Source: Lingula anatina | Taxonomy: Eukaryota; Brachiopoda; Lingulata; Lingulida; Lingulidae | Assembly: GCF_001039355.2 (NCBI RefSeq) | Contig: NW_019775520.1 | Location: 253,459 to 317,458 of the forward strand | DNA length: 64,000 bases | Direction: 5' to 3' | Shown: positions 40,001 to 48,823 of the stretch, in pieces | How the letters are laid out: each line of letters begins with the position of its first letter | Position numbering within the stretch: position 1 is the first letter of the stretch | Made by a program: the position numbers and the translations under genes | Notes under the pieces: model-generated | Databases searched by the model: none | Told to the model about the DNA's origin: nothing | The model's input: the letters and a program-made list of their open reading frames with translations, nothing else

Positions 40001-43000
40001 TATTAAATTAATTTTTTTTCAGCTGGCACTTGTGTGAGGTGTTAAAAGCCCTGGAGTACACACACCTGTCAGAGCAACACGAGGCCACCCTCCACTGTAA
40101 CTTTGCTGCACACCTGGAGTCTGTGGGACTCTGGCACTGGGCAGTGTTCGTTTTACTACATATCGAAGACTACAAGAGGTAAGGGACCTGTGTCCATCTC
40201 ATCATTGGTGATGTATCTGATGTACAAAGGCTCTCTTTTGATTTAATGAAATAATTATAATGGCTAACAAAATTCCTCTTCAAAAATTTCTTTTATAGTT
40301 ATCCTGAGCCTAAGAGGATGATATAAAGATTCAGTTCCATAATTATCCCACGTGATGATGACATTTTTGCTTGACTACAGCGTGATGCTAAAGCAATAAC
40401 TGATCTAATCTGATGGGGAAATTACCTCAAAAGCATTCCTATAAAAATAGTAAAAGAAATCCAACAGATCAGAACAGTTTTATAAAAGAGAAGTGTAATA
40501 TTTCGTATTATTAATTTTAAAAAAGCATAAGCATAAAGGCTGGTTATTGTTAAAAGTTTGACTTATTTTTTTATGGTATCACTTTTTCCTTAGGAGAGAG
40601 AATGCAGTAAGAGAAACACTCCTAAGGCATGTGTCGCTGGAGCTGGACGAGGAGAGCACCGAGAGGGAAACATTTTTAAAAGAACAGTTATACATTCCTT
40701 CAAAATGGATACATGAAGCTAAGGTATGTTGTTTTGCATCATTTGGAAGACAGCATCTCACCCCTTCTAATACTTGAAAAAAAAAAAAAACAAAAGAAAG
40801 ACTTATGGCCTGGATAATTCATTTTTTTGCCTCTTTCTTTCATAAGGACATGAAAATTGGCTAAATTTTGATTTGGCTTCAAGTTAACATCACTGCTCTT
40901 AAATATGTCTGAAATTCTACTTATTCTATAGACAAAGTTGTTTTTTTCTCAGTTTTGATAAAATCAGTTACTCCCATATGATGATTAATTCTTTGCTTGA
41001 CTAAAGTGTGATGCTGAGCAATAACTGATCTAATCTGATGGGAAGCTATTAGGTTGGTATTGAATTGTATATGGGTGCCAGTTTTATAACCTCCTCATTA
41101 TCGTCGTATTTATTCCAAATGCTACAGATTGCAAAGGCAAATTGCAGACATGGTTTGGGTCACTCTTGAACTTTATATATTTTTCATGTCATATATCTGT
41201 AACTGTAGATTAGTAAGTGATAAGTTATGTGACCTCCAGCTCTGCTAATGGTAGATCTTGTAAATCATGACAATTCTGTAATTCTGTGAGCCATCCGTTT
41301 TGTGTTCCACACAGAGAACACATCAGTGAAGGGTTGAACAGATCCACAATACCAACCTTAAAGTCACCTGATCTCAATTATCTTTGCTTTCTTTCCTTAC
41401 CTCCAGGCACTAAAAGCCAAAGCACTGAGAAGGCCACATGATGAAGCATGGCACCTCCAGAAAGCTGGCCACTGGAACAAAAGTCACGTAATCATCCTGA
41501 GACACCTGGCTGCGGATGCTATTATTAATGGTGAGATCTCATGAAAGTTTTAGCAATGGGTGATTATTAGACATGTTAATTCCCTCTCTCTCTCTCTCTC
41601 TCTCTCTCTCCCCAAAAAAATAAAAATAAAAAAAAGAAATATATATAAAGACAAGAAAACGAGCAAAGTTAATCTGTTCTCTCCATTTTACTTTATATAA
41701 GTCCCTACAGCTGTTTCGGCCTGGAGGACTCGTCAGGAGCGCAAACAGAACAAAATACAAAAGACGACTCTGACTACCAAAAAAAAAAAAAAAACGCATT
41801 TCGCATTGACCATTTGTAGTCAGAGTATATATAATGAAACAAATAAATAAATAGATGGATAAATAAATGAAATGATAATAATTGATACATTGAAGGAAAA
41901 AAGTATGAAAATGATGCACAGAAAATATAAAACTCTTGAATTAATTGAAGTACTGTAATATAACAAATCGGCAAAGAAAGTGATTGGATTTTACTAAAAT
42001 TTGTTTCTTTTTTAATATTCATACATATCCATCCTGTTCTCATTTTGCAGAAGACTATGACTACCTGCGACAGTTCCTTGAAGAGTTGTCCCTACCAGAG
42101 CACAGTTCTGCCATCTATGAGTGGGCAGTGGGAGGCAGAGTGTTCCTAGACTACATCAACATCCTGGAGACCCTGCAGGCTATGAAACAAGTAAATTTAT
42201 TTTCCCCCTATCAACTCTTTTATCAGTACTTGGTTTATGGTTTCAAGCGCCATCATTTCGTCTTGGTTTAAATTTTGATTGTATCGGAGAACTTTGATTG
42301 TGACGTTTATTGGATGCTTTTTGATAGACCAGATTTGCTTCACTTCCATATTTAACATAAGAAATAACCGTTCTCTGTTGATTAGAAACCTAAATTTTAT
42401 TGTTACAAAAAGATGTAGGAAAGGGGAAAATCCTGGAAACTATTTTTGTCTCTCTAAAATGTTATCTTACAATTTGTTGATCAGTTTTTTTGTTTTTTTT
42501 TACACAGTCAGCAGTTTGCCAGTTTCAAAAAATCTCAGCTATTTCAACTTTTCTTGGGTTTTCTTTGTAATATATCACAGAGGTCAAGTATCTTATTGCC
42601 ATTAAAGATTTCTTTCTTACTTTGCTAGGGGGAACCCAGTGTGTATGAACTGGAGAAGCTACAGCCAGAGGTGATCTCGCTGTGCAATCGTGTTGGCAAC
42701 TTGCAGTGCTTTACAGCCAAAGACAGGTAGATAATTTTTTAATTGTATATTTTTGCCCCTTCCAGGTCCAGTTCTCATGAATGCAAATGCATTTTATCAA
42801 CTGAAACTACGTTGCACATAGTACTGTGAAGTTAGTTAAGTTTTCAACTTAAGACACACAACAGAAATATATATTTCATGTGAGAAAATTACATTTGACA
42901 TATGTTTTGAACTTTTGAAATGTCATCCTTACTTTTTAAGCAAACAATTCCAGGAAGTTTTTGAAAGTAAATAGATAATTAATATGAGCGGTGAGAAATC

Positions 43001-43569
43001 ATGCAGTTATCAGTTATAGCATTTTTTCTTAATTATTTATAAGATCAATCAAAATCCAAGAGCATATATGTTCTAGTTTCAGTATAACATAATTAAAACT
43101 AAATGTTCTCATTGCAGGCTGTGTCAGTCGGAGATGGCCAAGAAAACTGCTAACTTGTTAAGAACACTCCTAGCACTGAAGAACAGAACAATAGATGACC
43201 AGGGAAGACCAACAGTGAGGTAAAAAGCAGTCTTGAGTTGGTGAAGATATGTTGTATTTAATAGAAAATTTTGACATTGTGATACTTTTTTGCCTGCTTC
43301 AGTTTCATATTTGATTTACGTTAGATGCGTTGTGACTGATAAACTGATGGGGGTGACAGCTTTAAAATTGTGCAAATTAATGGACGTACAAGTACATGCA
43401 CTCTGGTCAATTCAGACTTACTCTTTTATGTTTTTATATGGTATAGGTATATTTCTTGTTTTCCAGTTTGCTTGCTCCTCATATTGGTAAGCTGCCAATG
43501 CCTGAAGATTACGCACTTCAAGAACTGAGAGAACTCACGAGAAGTTACATGATGGAGATGACATCTTGA
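20605..43569 (+). CDS. NUP98: Nuclear pore complex protein Nup98-Nup96 precursor
   Basis: I model 38 exons (duplicate block counted once): 20605-20650, 20867-20899, 21136-21306, 21668-21799, 22192-22320, 23290-23444, 23727-23898, 24158-24345, 24808-24933, 25244-25397, 25819-25980, 26389-26455, 27028-27139, 27420-27563, 28089-28288, 28542-28758, 29113-29320, 29668-29807, 30069-30182, 32157-32276, 34344-34524, 35166-35315, 35649-35822, 36158-36448, 36806-36942, 37285-37429, 37763-37861, 38020-38135, 38283-38462, 38836-38972, 39371-39652, 40023-40178, 40594-40723, 41407-41530, 42051-42190, 42629-42726, 43118-43219, 43467-43569. Total 5535 nt, 1844 aa; human is about 1817. The protein begins [13 protein letters not shown], carries FG/GLFG repeats split by a GLEBS segment, then an autoproteolytic domain cutting at HF/S (Phe894-Ser895) to release Nup98 and an approximately 950-aa Nup96 Y-complex scaffold. 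Nup98 lines the transport channel and binds RAE1; Nup96 pairs with SEC13. Ends TGA at 43567-43569, with AATAAA at 43963. Confidence 0.95.
22311..22955. repeat. Minisatellite built from an exon-intron junction
   Basis: About 17 tandem copies of a roughly 26-43 bp (mostly near 40) unit resembling GGAGGTGCAGGTAGGTTTTG followed by ATTAGGTTATAATGCGGGG. The first unit starts inside NUP98 exon 5: its GGAGGTGCAG is the last ten coding bases and its GTAGGT is the true donor at 22321. Copies vary by point changes, small deletions and one N (22862). The antisense frame across the left part (22174-22491) reads as a repeating [10 protein letters not shown]-like peptide, which is a by-product of the repeat and not a gene. 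Confidence 0.93.
23290..23898 (+). other. NUP98: GLEBS (RAE1-binding) segment and polyQ stretch of Nup98
   Basis: Exons 6 and 7. Exon 6 encodes [12 protein letters not shown] ... [16 protein letters not shown] and exon 7 continues [17 protein letters not shown], the conserved GLEBS motif through which Nup98 binds RAE1/Gle2. Nine consecutive glutamines follow near 23846-23875 from CAR codons, then the GLFG repeats resume. Confidence 0.92.
23531..23587. repeat. Perfect 27-bp inverted repeat with 3-nt loop
   Basis: Left arm 23531-23557 and right arm 23561-23587 are exact reverse complements around an ATA spacer; similarity continues outward about ten more bases with mismatches. It lies in the intron between the two GLEBS exons. 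In the transcript it would form a very stable hairpin. Confidence 0.95.
24384..24467. mobile_element. 84-bp MITE-like palindrome
   Basis: Begins TAAGGCCGCATTCACATC and ends GATGTGAATGCGGCCTTA, an exact 18-bp terminal inverted repeat, with an inner AGCCATGGCT palindrome. It lies in a NUP98 intron just after exon 8. Non-coding; consistent with a small non-autonomous DNA element. Confidence 0.7.
26007..26204. mobile_element. MITE-like palindrome with poly(G) core
   Basis: Left end TTAAGACTGCATTCACAAC and the reverse complement of the right end TTAGACCACATTTACAAC align, as do inner segments GATCAAATGTGG / GATCAAATATGG and CATGCTTG / GAATGCTTG. A G run of roughly 18 lies near 26106-26124. It shares the GCATTCACA-type end with the 24384-24467 element, so the two may be related. 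Confidence 0.5.
26581..26700. repeat. Intronic direct repeat pair
   Basis: About 40 bp beginning TGGATTTATGGGGCAAACAC recurs near 26660 as TGGATTTATAGGGCAAACAC, followed in both by TGTT and TAATTA. Two diverged copies about 80 bp apart in one NUP98 intron. Confidence 0.6.
27735..27790 (+). repeat. Possible tRNA-derived remnant (SINE-like head)
   Basis: GTCTAGCTGGTAGAG resembles the A-box/D-arm of a tRNA and is followed by a possible anticodon-arm segment, but no B-box or T-arm follows and no acceptor stem closes. If real it is a decayed tRNA-derived sequence, not a functional tRNA. Confidence 0.2.
28007..28083. repeat. (GTAT)n-(ATT)n microsatellite abutting a splice acceptor
   Basis: A short tetranucleotide run is followed by about 17 ATT units ending directly at the TTTCAG acceptor of exon 15 (starts 28089). 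The repeat thus replaces the usual polypyrimidine tract. Confidence 0.9.
28782..30350. repeat. Left copy of 1.6-kb NUP98 duplicated block
   Basis: Matches 30386-31948 with an offset of about 1598 bp. It holds exons 29113-29320, 29668-29807 and 30069-30182, identical in both copies. The first 150-200 bp differ by substitutions and small indels; from roughly 28970 I see no difference. The left copy ends in a G run followed by 35 Ns. Confidence 0.93.
29113..30182 (+). other. NUP98: Nup98 autoproteolytic domain exons, copy 1
   Basis: Three exons encoding the core of the autoproteolytic/NPC-targeting domain: [48 protein letters not shown], and [15 protein letters not shown] to GSWVFE. They enter and leave in phase 0 and total 462 nt (154 codons). 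The scissile HFS lies in the next unique exon at 32157. Identical exons recur at 30711-31780. Confidence 0.9.
30351..30385. other. Assembly gap (35 N)
   Basis: Run of 35 Ns directly after ten Gs. Sequence before the gap continues unchanged after the same G run at 31939-31948, and sequence after the gap restarts at a point equivalent to 28782. This is what two overlapping, unmerged contigs would look like. Confidence 0.95.
30386..31948. repeat. Right copy of 1.6-kb NUP98 duplicated block
   Basis: Partner of 28782-30350. Contains exons 30711-30918, 31266-31405 and 31667-31780 with sequence identical to copy 1. If both copies are real, splicing 30182 to 30711 keeps frame and the protein would carry two tandem copies of most of the autoproteolytic domain; probably only one exists. 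Confidence 0.93.
32157..32276 (+). other. NUP98: Self-cleavage exon of Nup98-Nup96 (HF/S site)
   Basis: The exon starts [13 protein letters not shown]: cleavage is expected between Phe894 and Ser895, Ser being the nucleophile and His893 the assisting residue as in human HF/S. The acidic and Gln-rich remainder is the start of Nup96. A 2.07-kb intron follows; reading through its donor gives 36 extra codons to a stop at 32385-32387, then tandem AATAAA at 32845-32854. Confidence 0.9.
37161..37231. repeat. Intronic dispersed repeat, copy 1
   Basis: About 70 bp including GAGATTTAATTGTTCTGACA and a CTGTACAGACAT start; recurs at 39209-39280 in another NUP98 intron at about 75-80 percent similarity by eye. 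Confidence 0.55.
39209..39280. repeat. Intronic dispersed repeat, copy 2
   Basis: Partner of 37161-37231; shared core AGAGATTTAATTGTTCTGAC in the same orientation. Confidence 0.55.
39653..40022 (+). other. NUP98: GC-AG intron of NUP98
   Basis: The exon ends AG at 39652 and the intron begins GCAAGT, the standard consensus for GC donors; the acceptor is TTTTTTTTCAG ending at 40022. Joining gives [21 protein letters not shown], which matches the conserved Nup96 sequence. The nearest GT (at 39658) would shift the frame into a stop. Confidence 0.88.
40329..40418. repeat. Intronic repeat pair, copy 1
   Basis: Contains TTTGCTTGACTACAGCGTGATGC and GCAATAACTGATCTAATCTG. Copy 2 is in the next intron at 40963-41042. 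Confidence 0.7.
40963..41042. repeat. Intronic repeat pair, copy 2
   Basis: Shares TTTGCTTGACTA, GTGATGCT and the exact 20-bp GCAATAACTGATCTAATCTG with 40329-40418, in the same orientation but in the following intron. Confidence 0.7.
41585..41611. repeat. (CT)n microsatellite
   Basis: About 13 CT units in the intron after exon 41407-41530, about 100 bp from the hammerhead-like motif. Confidence 0.9.
41697..41745 (-). ncRNA. Hammerhead ribozyme-like core (type I, degenerate)
   Basis: On the minus strand the order is CTGACGAG (41736-41729), a four-base-pair stem II around TCCA with one mismatch (GTCC/GGCC), GAAA (41717-41714), a two-base-pair stem III closed by the self-complementary AGCT, then the cleavage triplet GTA (41708-41706) and GGGAC. 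This is the layout of the minimal hammerheads known from Penelope-like retroelements and retrozymes of animals. Stem I is only about three pairs with a G-U, and stem II has a mismatch, so this copy is probably inactive or weak. It is antisense to NUP98. Confidence 0.6.
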
Positions 43570-44269
43570 TCCGGATTAAATACTGGCCCTAATTACTGAC
43601 AATTTATATCACCGTAATTGCAAAGCCATGGGATATGATGCCCTGAAAACATCTTTTTCAACCAGTGGTCGACATGGTTTCAAGAAGGAAATGCAACGTT
43701 TTATTCAGACTGCCTTATGGGGTTTAGATCCACAGGACTTTCTTTTTCTTCACATTAAAATAAAAAACACTTGGATAATACTATGGTATGACGGCAGAGG
43801 AGAGGTGTAAAAGAAAAACAATTGTATGTTGCACTTTCACTGTATATAAAGAAAAAAGTCTAGTGTAATGCTTCACAGAAGTTTTATATATGTTATAGTG
43901 TCTCGTGTAAATCATGCCTTATGTAAAGATATTCTTGATAAAAGTCACTTTTAAAGGTGAACAATAAAGTTTTGTAAAAATATAAACCTTTTATTTCTAT
44001 AAATTATAAATGGATATTTTACCTGGCCATTTATATATATATATAAAAGCAGGTTTGGCCCTTCACTTTCCGTCTTGTGCACCGAATAAAAATTTGGGGA
44101 GGTGCAAAAGACTTGGATTCATTAATAAATAAAAAGGACAAAACTGGTTCAATGTATAGATATTTCAATGTCATTTAAGCCGAGGGTGTTTTCTTAGTGA
44201 AAAAGTTCAATTCAATAAACTAAAAACGCAGATTCTACGTTATAAAGTCCTAGACTAGTGGCCTGGTTT
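43570..44269. other. Converging 3' UTRs of NUP98 and SLC36 copy A
   Basis: NUP98 (+) has AATAAA at 43963-43968, about 390 bp after its stop. On the minus strand SLC36 copy A (stop at 44270) has AATAAA at 43995-43990. The two signals point at each other within about 35 bp, so the mature 3' ends may overlap. No other gene is seen. Confidence 0.6.
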
Positions 44270-46363
44270 CTATGCCGAACACATCTTAGCGTTCGGATTA
44301 AGGCTACAATGAATAATATTTGTTAGGGCAACATACGTCCCTGTTATACAGCCAGAAAACCCGAGAATAGCTATGAAAATGTTCTTAATTAATTGCCATT
44401 TACACGTCCCTAGTCTGTCGGGCCATAACGTAAGAGAGTGCATGATTGGCGGTAATACCAAAGACAAGGCACTGCTGCTCAGGGCACCGAATAATGAAAT
44501 GATAAGGCCTAGATGTGGAATCAGCATCGCAAAGGCAACTGGAATAAAAAATACTCCTTTTAGAATCAAAAGATCTTAATTTTTTTAATTAACAATAAAT
44601 GATATCTGTAATGTTTTCAAACATATATACCAGTTGTTTTAAGAGTGTCAAACAAAAATCGATTATATTTCTTTTTCGGCTTGAAAAACTTAAAACTTGA
44701 TTTAGTACCAGTTTTTATTTTTAAAGAAATACATAGCAAATGTCATCATTTCGCTTAAGGTGTCCCTCACATACAATGTATATAGCGTTATTTGTGAAGA
44801 AAAGGCAGCACTTAGCTGCTAACATAAATGTATATGCATAAATGCCGATTTGTTTATAAGAAATTTTGTACTTACGATTAACTAAGTGCAACACAAGTCT
44901 CAAGAAGGTTTCGCCGTACTTCATACAAAACGGGTTATCCTGTATGCGATTCTGCATATAAGACAACAATACGTTTACAGGGACGTAGAACTGTAGTCCA
45001 TAGGTAACAAAAACCACCAAACAATACATCAGTTTTACTGATAGATAAAGCCTGAAAAGAAAAATACAAAATTGATTTGAAAAGTTACAAGGCACGGAGA
45101 CAAATAATTTAGTTTCTACTATCTAATCGTTGTAAATGACTTCAGCAAAGTATGTTTGATACACGAATTAAACATTTTACACATGGATTTAATAAACTCA
45201 TTGAATTAATAAACAAGAATTTAATAAACTCAAAGAATATCATCAACAACACAAAGCGAGCTTTCCATCCACCAATAAAGTACAAAGTCGCACGGATAAA
45301 AGAGCAACATAAAAATAGAAAAAAAAATCTTACCAATCATTAGTTGGCAAATTTAGTATAATGCTTCCTTTGACGTTATCTCCAAAACACAGGTAGCCGT
45401 AGAACCCCATGGCTGTATACACACAAACAGTTATGGTCATGTAGAGATTCATAACTCCATTCCATGGAAGAAGATCCTTTTTGGTTTTCATCTTGTTTCG
45501 GATCGGTAAAACCTTCATTGGAAGGAAATAAGTCACAATAATATGATAATGTAATTTTCAGTTTAAATTGTGACTAAATACTTAATAAAATAGAAGCGAG
45601 GTCACAAAAAAAAACTGTTATTCAAATCAAGTTATTTGAGCTTATTTAGTGGACAAAACTGAGAACGCGTCTCCTTCCCCTACTGAAGCGTCACAAAATT
45701 TTAATCTATTCACGGAACTGTATTGCATGAAAACGTGGTCCTAGAATGGTGGGACATGAAATTTGAATAATACGTAACAGCGATATCAGGAAATTATGTG
45801 TTAGGAGTAGGCCAACTGCGCAAATTAAGTGAAAAAGTAAACTGTATGTGCAAACTTACCACGTTTATTCCTTCATATGCGTATAATGACATTCCAAAGA
45901 GGATCGGGAACTTGGAAGCCTCTGCCGACAGGGGTAACGAGCTCACGGGCTTTAAGTTCCGGAACGTATATTGCAGAATTATCCCCACGCTAATCACTGT
46001 CAATATATTGCCAACCACTGAGAAGTAAGCCAGCGTTTTGAGATGCTTTACGAAGACATAGATGCCCAAAATTCCCGCCACTATTACTTGATACCACATC
46101 AGTGATAGGTTATTTTCCACATGCATATCTACAATCTGTGAAGAAATATTCATAATATTTATGAAATTTGCAACATGATAAAAGTAAATTGCAATAAATT
46201 ACTGCATCAAAGATAAATGTGTAAATCTGCGTCAAAGCAGCCTTTACGGATAGGCACCTATCTCTATTTTTTAATGATGTGCGAGATTTAAATATATCAC
46301 CATAAAAACAATTAGCACTGCACTTGCAATAAATACTTGACGAAGAAAATGAACAAAAGGCAG

Positions 46364-46402
<39 letters not shown>

Positions 46403-48301
46403 TATATATATATTGGCAAGCATTATTGTTCTCACCTGTTTTATATGGTCGGGTATAAACACAAGATATACACAACAAATCCCCATCTGAGCGATAATAA
46501 GTAATATGTTCACCAGTACTCTGGAACGATTTGTAAATTGGAAATCAAGCGATGAGAAAAAGAAAGATAGAGCAATAAGCTTAGAGACATTAGTCTCAAT
46601 TTTGAATTTTTAAGTGAAAGAAATGGTGAATTAATACAAGAATACAAAATCAAACGGACGTATTGATTAGCAACCAAACCAAATGCATAAATTCAATTGA
46701 ATTCATATTTAAGTATGATAATTGATTAATGGAGCAGCCTACTTTGATGCCTTGGAAAACTTTCTAAGAGGCTCGGGTCCATCTTGAAATGACATCTCCA
46801 CAGCTTCAGCGTAGTTCACCTCCGAAATACGTCGCCTGGAACAATAAATCCGAAACTGTCATAAAAAAAACCTAAAGTAAAACCCGAATCTGTAACTACG
46901 TTTGTCTAAGTACTTTTCTAAATCAATACGCTTATGGTTTAACTCAGCTAAATATCATAATTTGGTCCCGCTGGGGAGTATTTTTTTTTTTTATATTACC
47001 CCCCCCCCCCCCACACACACACACACACTCACACATCGTTCATAACAGGGGCTACACACTATTCTGGGTGGGTGCTTAAATAGTCAACTTTTTTGACCTA
47101 CTTAAAACAGTTAAAGTTATCACAACCCTGCTAAGGGTCTCAGTTTAAGTTTGATCCATAACAAACTCAACACCGGCAAGTTATCTTAATTCAAAAATGA
47201 AAACATCTGATTCATACAGGCTTTGTTTTTTCAGATATCTTTCAGATTGTCAACAAAATCATTAAAGTAATACAACCTCTGACATATATCCTGTGCCGCT
47301 CCTGCCAGAAGGTGCATACAGTGGGTACATATAATACCGAGAACCATTACAGTGACCGTCCCAACCTGTAATAAAAATATATCATTTTATATTACTGTCA
47401 GAGTGTTTAACCTGTTACATATTACATATTCATAATTTCGAGTGGATATAATGTCATAAAGAATGTTAGAAAACGTGCCACCTTTACAGACCTGCACGCA
47501 CGTGCGCGCGCGCACACACACATGTACACACAAAGAGAGAAAGAGAGAGAGAGAGAGAGAGGGAAGGGAGGGGGATCATACCAGTATCCCTGCGTTAGAT
47601 ACTGCGTACGGCATTCCAAGTAAGCCGGGTCCTATATTGCTTCTGAGAAAGTTCATGATACTTTCCGTATTGCTGGAATTAAAAAGAAATGTTGAGTCAG
47701 TACATTTTTTGTGGTAAATAGGCTGTTTAAAGTAAAACATGGGCATTCAAAAACAGCTGTGTGTTTGTAGTTATTTCTTTTTTATTATTCTTTCATCACG
47801 GATCTAGACTCAATATGACGATTCAGCGGCTATTCATTATATAGACGGTTACAATGCAACAATCATGATATATCCTATTCAATCGATAAGTTTCATTAAT
47901 TTTGCACTTTTCCCGGAAGCCAATGGTAATATAATATAATATAATATAATATAATATAATATAATATAATATAATATAATATAATATAATATAATATAAT
48001 ATAATATAATATAATACATGTCGGACGTACATATGTATGTCATATATCATTGGCCTTTGGTCATACATAAATTACAGCACTATAACCATGGAAGAGCGAA
48101 AGAAAAAGAAGAGAGAATGCGGAAGAGAAGTACATATCTACTCCAGCATAAAGACCCCTACCTATTTAATTTTTCCTCCTCAGCCGGAGATTCGTCTTCA
48201 CTGTCTTCCATGTCTCTGTTAAAAGGTCGTCGAAGTTCTAAATCACTTTCCTCTGTTTCCAGCCTCGCTTCATCCTCCTGTATAAGCGAACTGGTAGCCA
48301 T
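44270..48301 (-). CDS. SLC36-type proton-coupled amino-acid transporter, copy A
   Basis: Nine exons: 48301-48162, 47672-47582, 47365-47277, 46835-46743, 46520-46436, 46135-45860, 45512-45334, 45051-44876, 44538-44270. Phases agree; 1398 nt, 465 aa. The family cotransports protons with small neutral amino acids across plasma or lysosomal membranes. An acidic N-tail (ESDLELRRPFN, EDSEDESPAEEEKLN) leads to TM1, FLRSNIGPGLLGMPYAVSNAG, the SLC36 signature. Further landmarks: [124 protein letters not shown] and [22 protein letters not shown]. Eleven hydrophobic segments fit the AAAP fold. The acceptor before VLPIRNKM is unusual (AATGAAG). Closest relative is copy B. Confidence 0.92.
46366..46402. 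repeat. (AAT)n microsatellite in SLC36 copy A
   Basis: About 12 units followed by a short (TA) run. At the matching position copy B has only the short (TA) run, so this is a length difference between the two copies. Confidence 0.9.
47534..47563. repeat. (AG)n next to exon 2 of SLC36 copy A
   Basis: On the gene's strand this is a CT-rich tract a few tens of bases after the exon-2 donor. Copies B and C have CT tracts at the same place. Confidence 0.9.
47927..48015. repeat. (ATAAT)n pentanucleotide microsatellite, copy A intron 1
   Basis: About 18 perfect units in intron 1. Copy B has a longer run at the matching place (52008-52120). Confidence 0.95.
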
Positions 48302-48737
48302 ATCCACTGTCCACTCGTCACAGTCCGTGATTACTATGTGTTTAATATCAATGAACGCTCAGCGTCTCATATAAAACTGCATGAATGACTAGTCTCTCAT
48401 ACAAAGATATGCCTTGGCAGCCTCGGCTTAGGCGTCTAATACTAAATGAATACAATATTAACCAAAGAAGCCTACTAGTAGCTTGGTTGTCTCACCTTGT
48501 CTACGCTGAGTCTGATTAATTATCACTGGCCCAAAGTGGCTTAATTATAGCAGTTGAGATAACATTCCGTCACAGTAAGTTGCTCCATATTGCGAGGTCA
48601 GTAAATTTAGACCAAAATGTCCGGGTGGAAGACGCTGCATATTTCTCCACTGCACTGGTGTGAGGCATACAACGTATTGATTAACGTAATGATTTTTAGC
48701 AGACGCTCGGTTTTGTTTAAAGGGTTTGCTTCATGCN
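48302..48737. promoter_or_regulatory. Upstream flank of SLC36 copy A and assembly join
   Basis: This flank is nearly identical to 52390-52805 upstream of copy B, so it likely holds the copy A promoter. The match stops after TTTTGTTTAA at about 48719; 17 unmatched bases and one N (48737) follow, and from 48738 the sequence restarts inside the copy B gene. The join is thus both the end of the A flank and the truncated 3' end of B. Confidence 0.7.
48720..48737. other. Probable misjoin between A and B blocks
   Basis: Homology between blocks A and B ends on one side at 48719 and begins on the other at 48738, separated by a short filler and an N. A clean duplication breakpoint would not need an undetermined base. 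Confidence 0.65.
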
Positions 48738-48823
48738 ATTAGTGAAGAAAAGGCAGCACTTAGCTGCTAACATAAATGTATATGCATAAATGCCGATTTG
48801 TTTATAAGAAAATTTGTACTTAC

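Larger units (their letters stand above)
34344..43569 (+). other. NUP98: Nup96 half (Y-complex scaffold)
   Basis: Nineteen exons continue the frame. The first encode acidic linker ([16 protein letters not shown]), then an edge containing [15 protein letters not shown] and [14 protein letters not shown], the conserved Nup96 strand that completes the SEC13 propeller. From about exon 37763 the protein becomes an alpha-helical ACE1 fold with landmarks [66 protein letters not shown] and [21 protein letters not shown]. The C-terminus ends RSYMMEMTS. Length after the cleavage site is about 950 residues, as in vertebrates. Confidence 0.93.

Noticed and set aside
47927-48015. Regular repeats as a possible CRISPR or satellite array
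   Set aside because: They are plain pentanucleotide microsatellites without spacers, in an animal intron.
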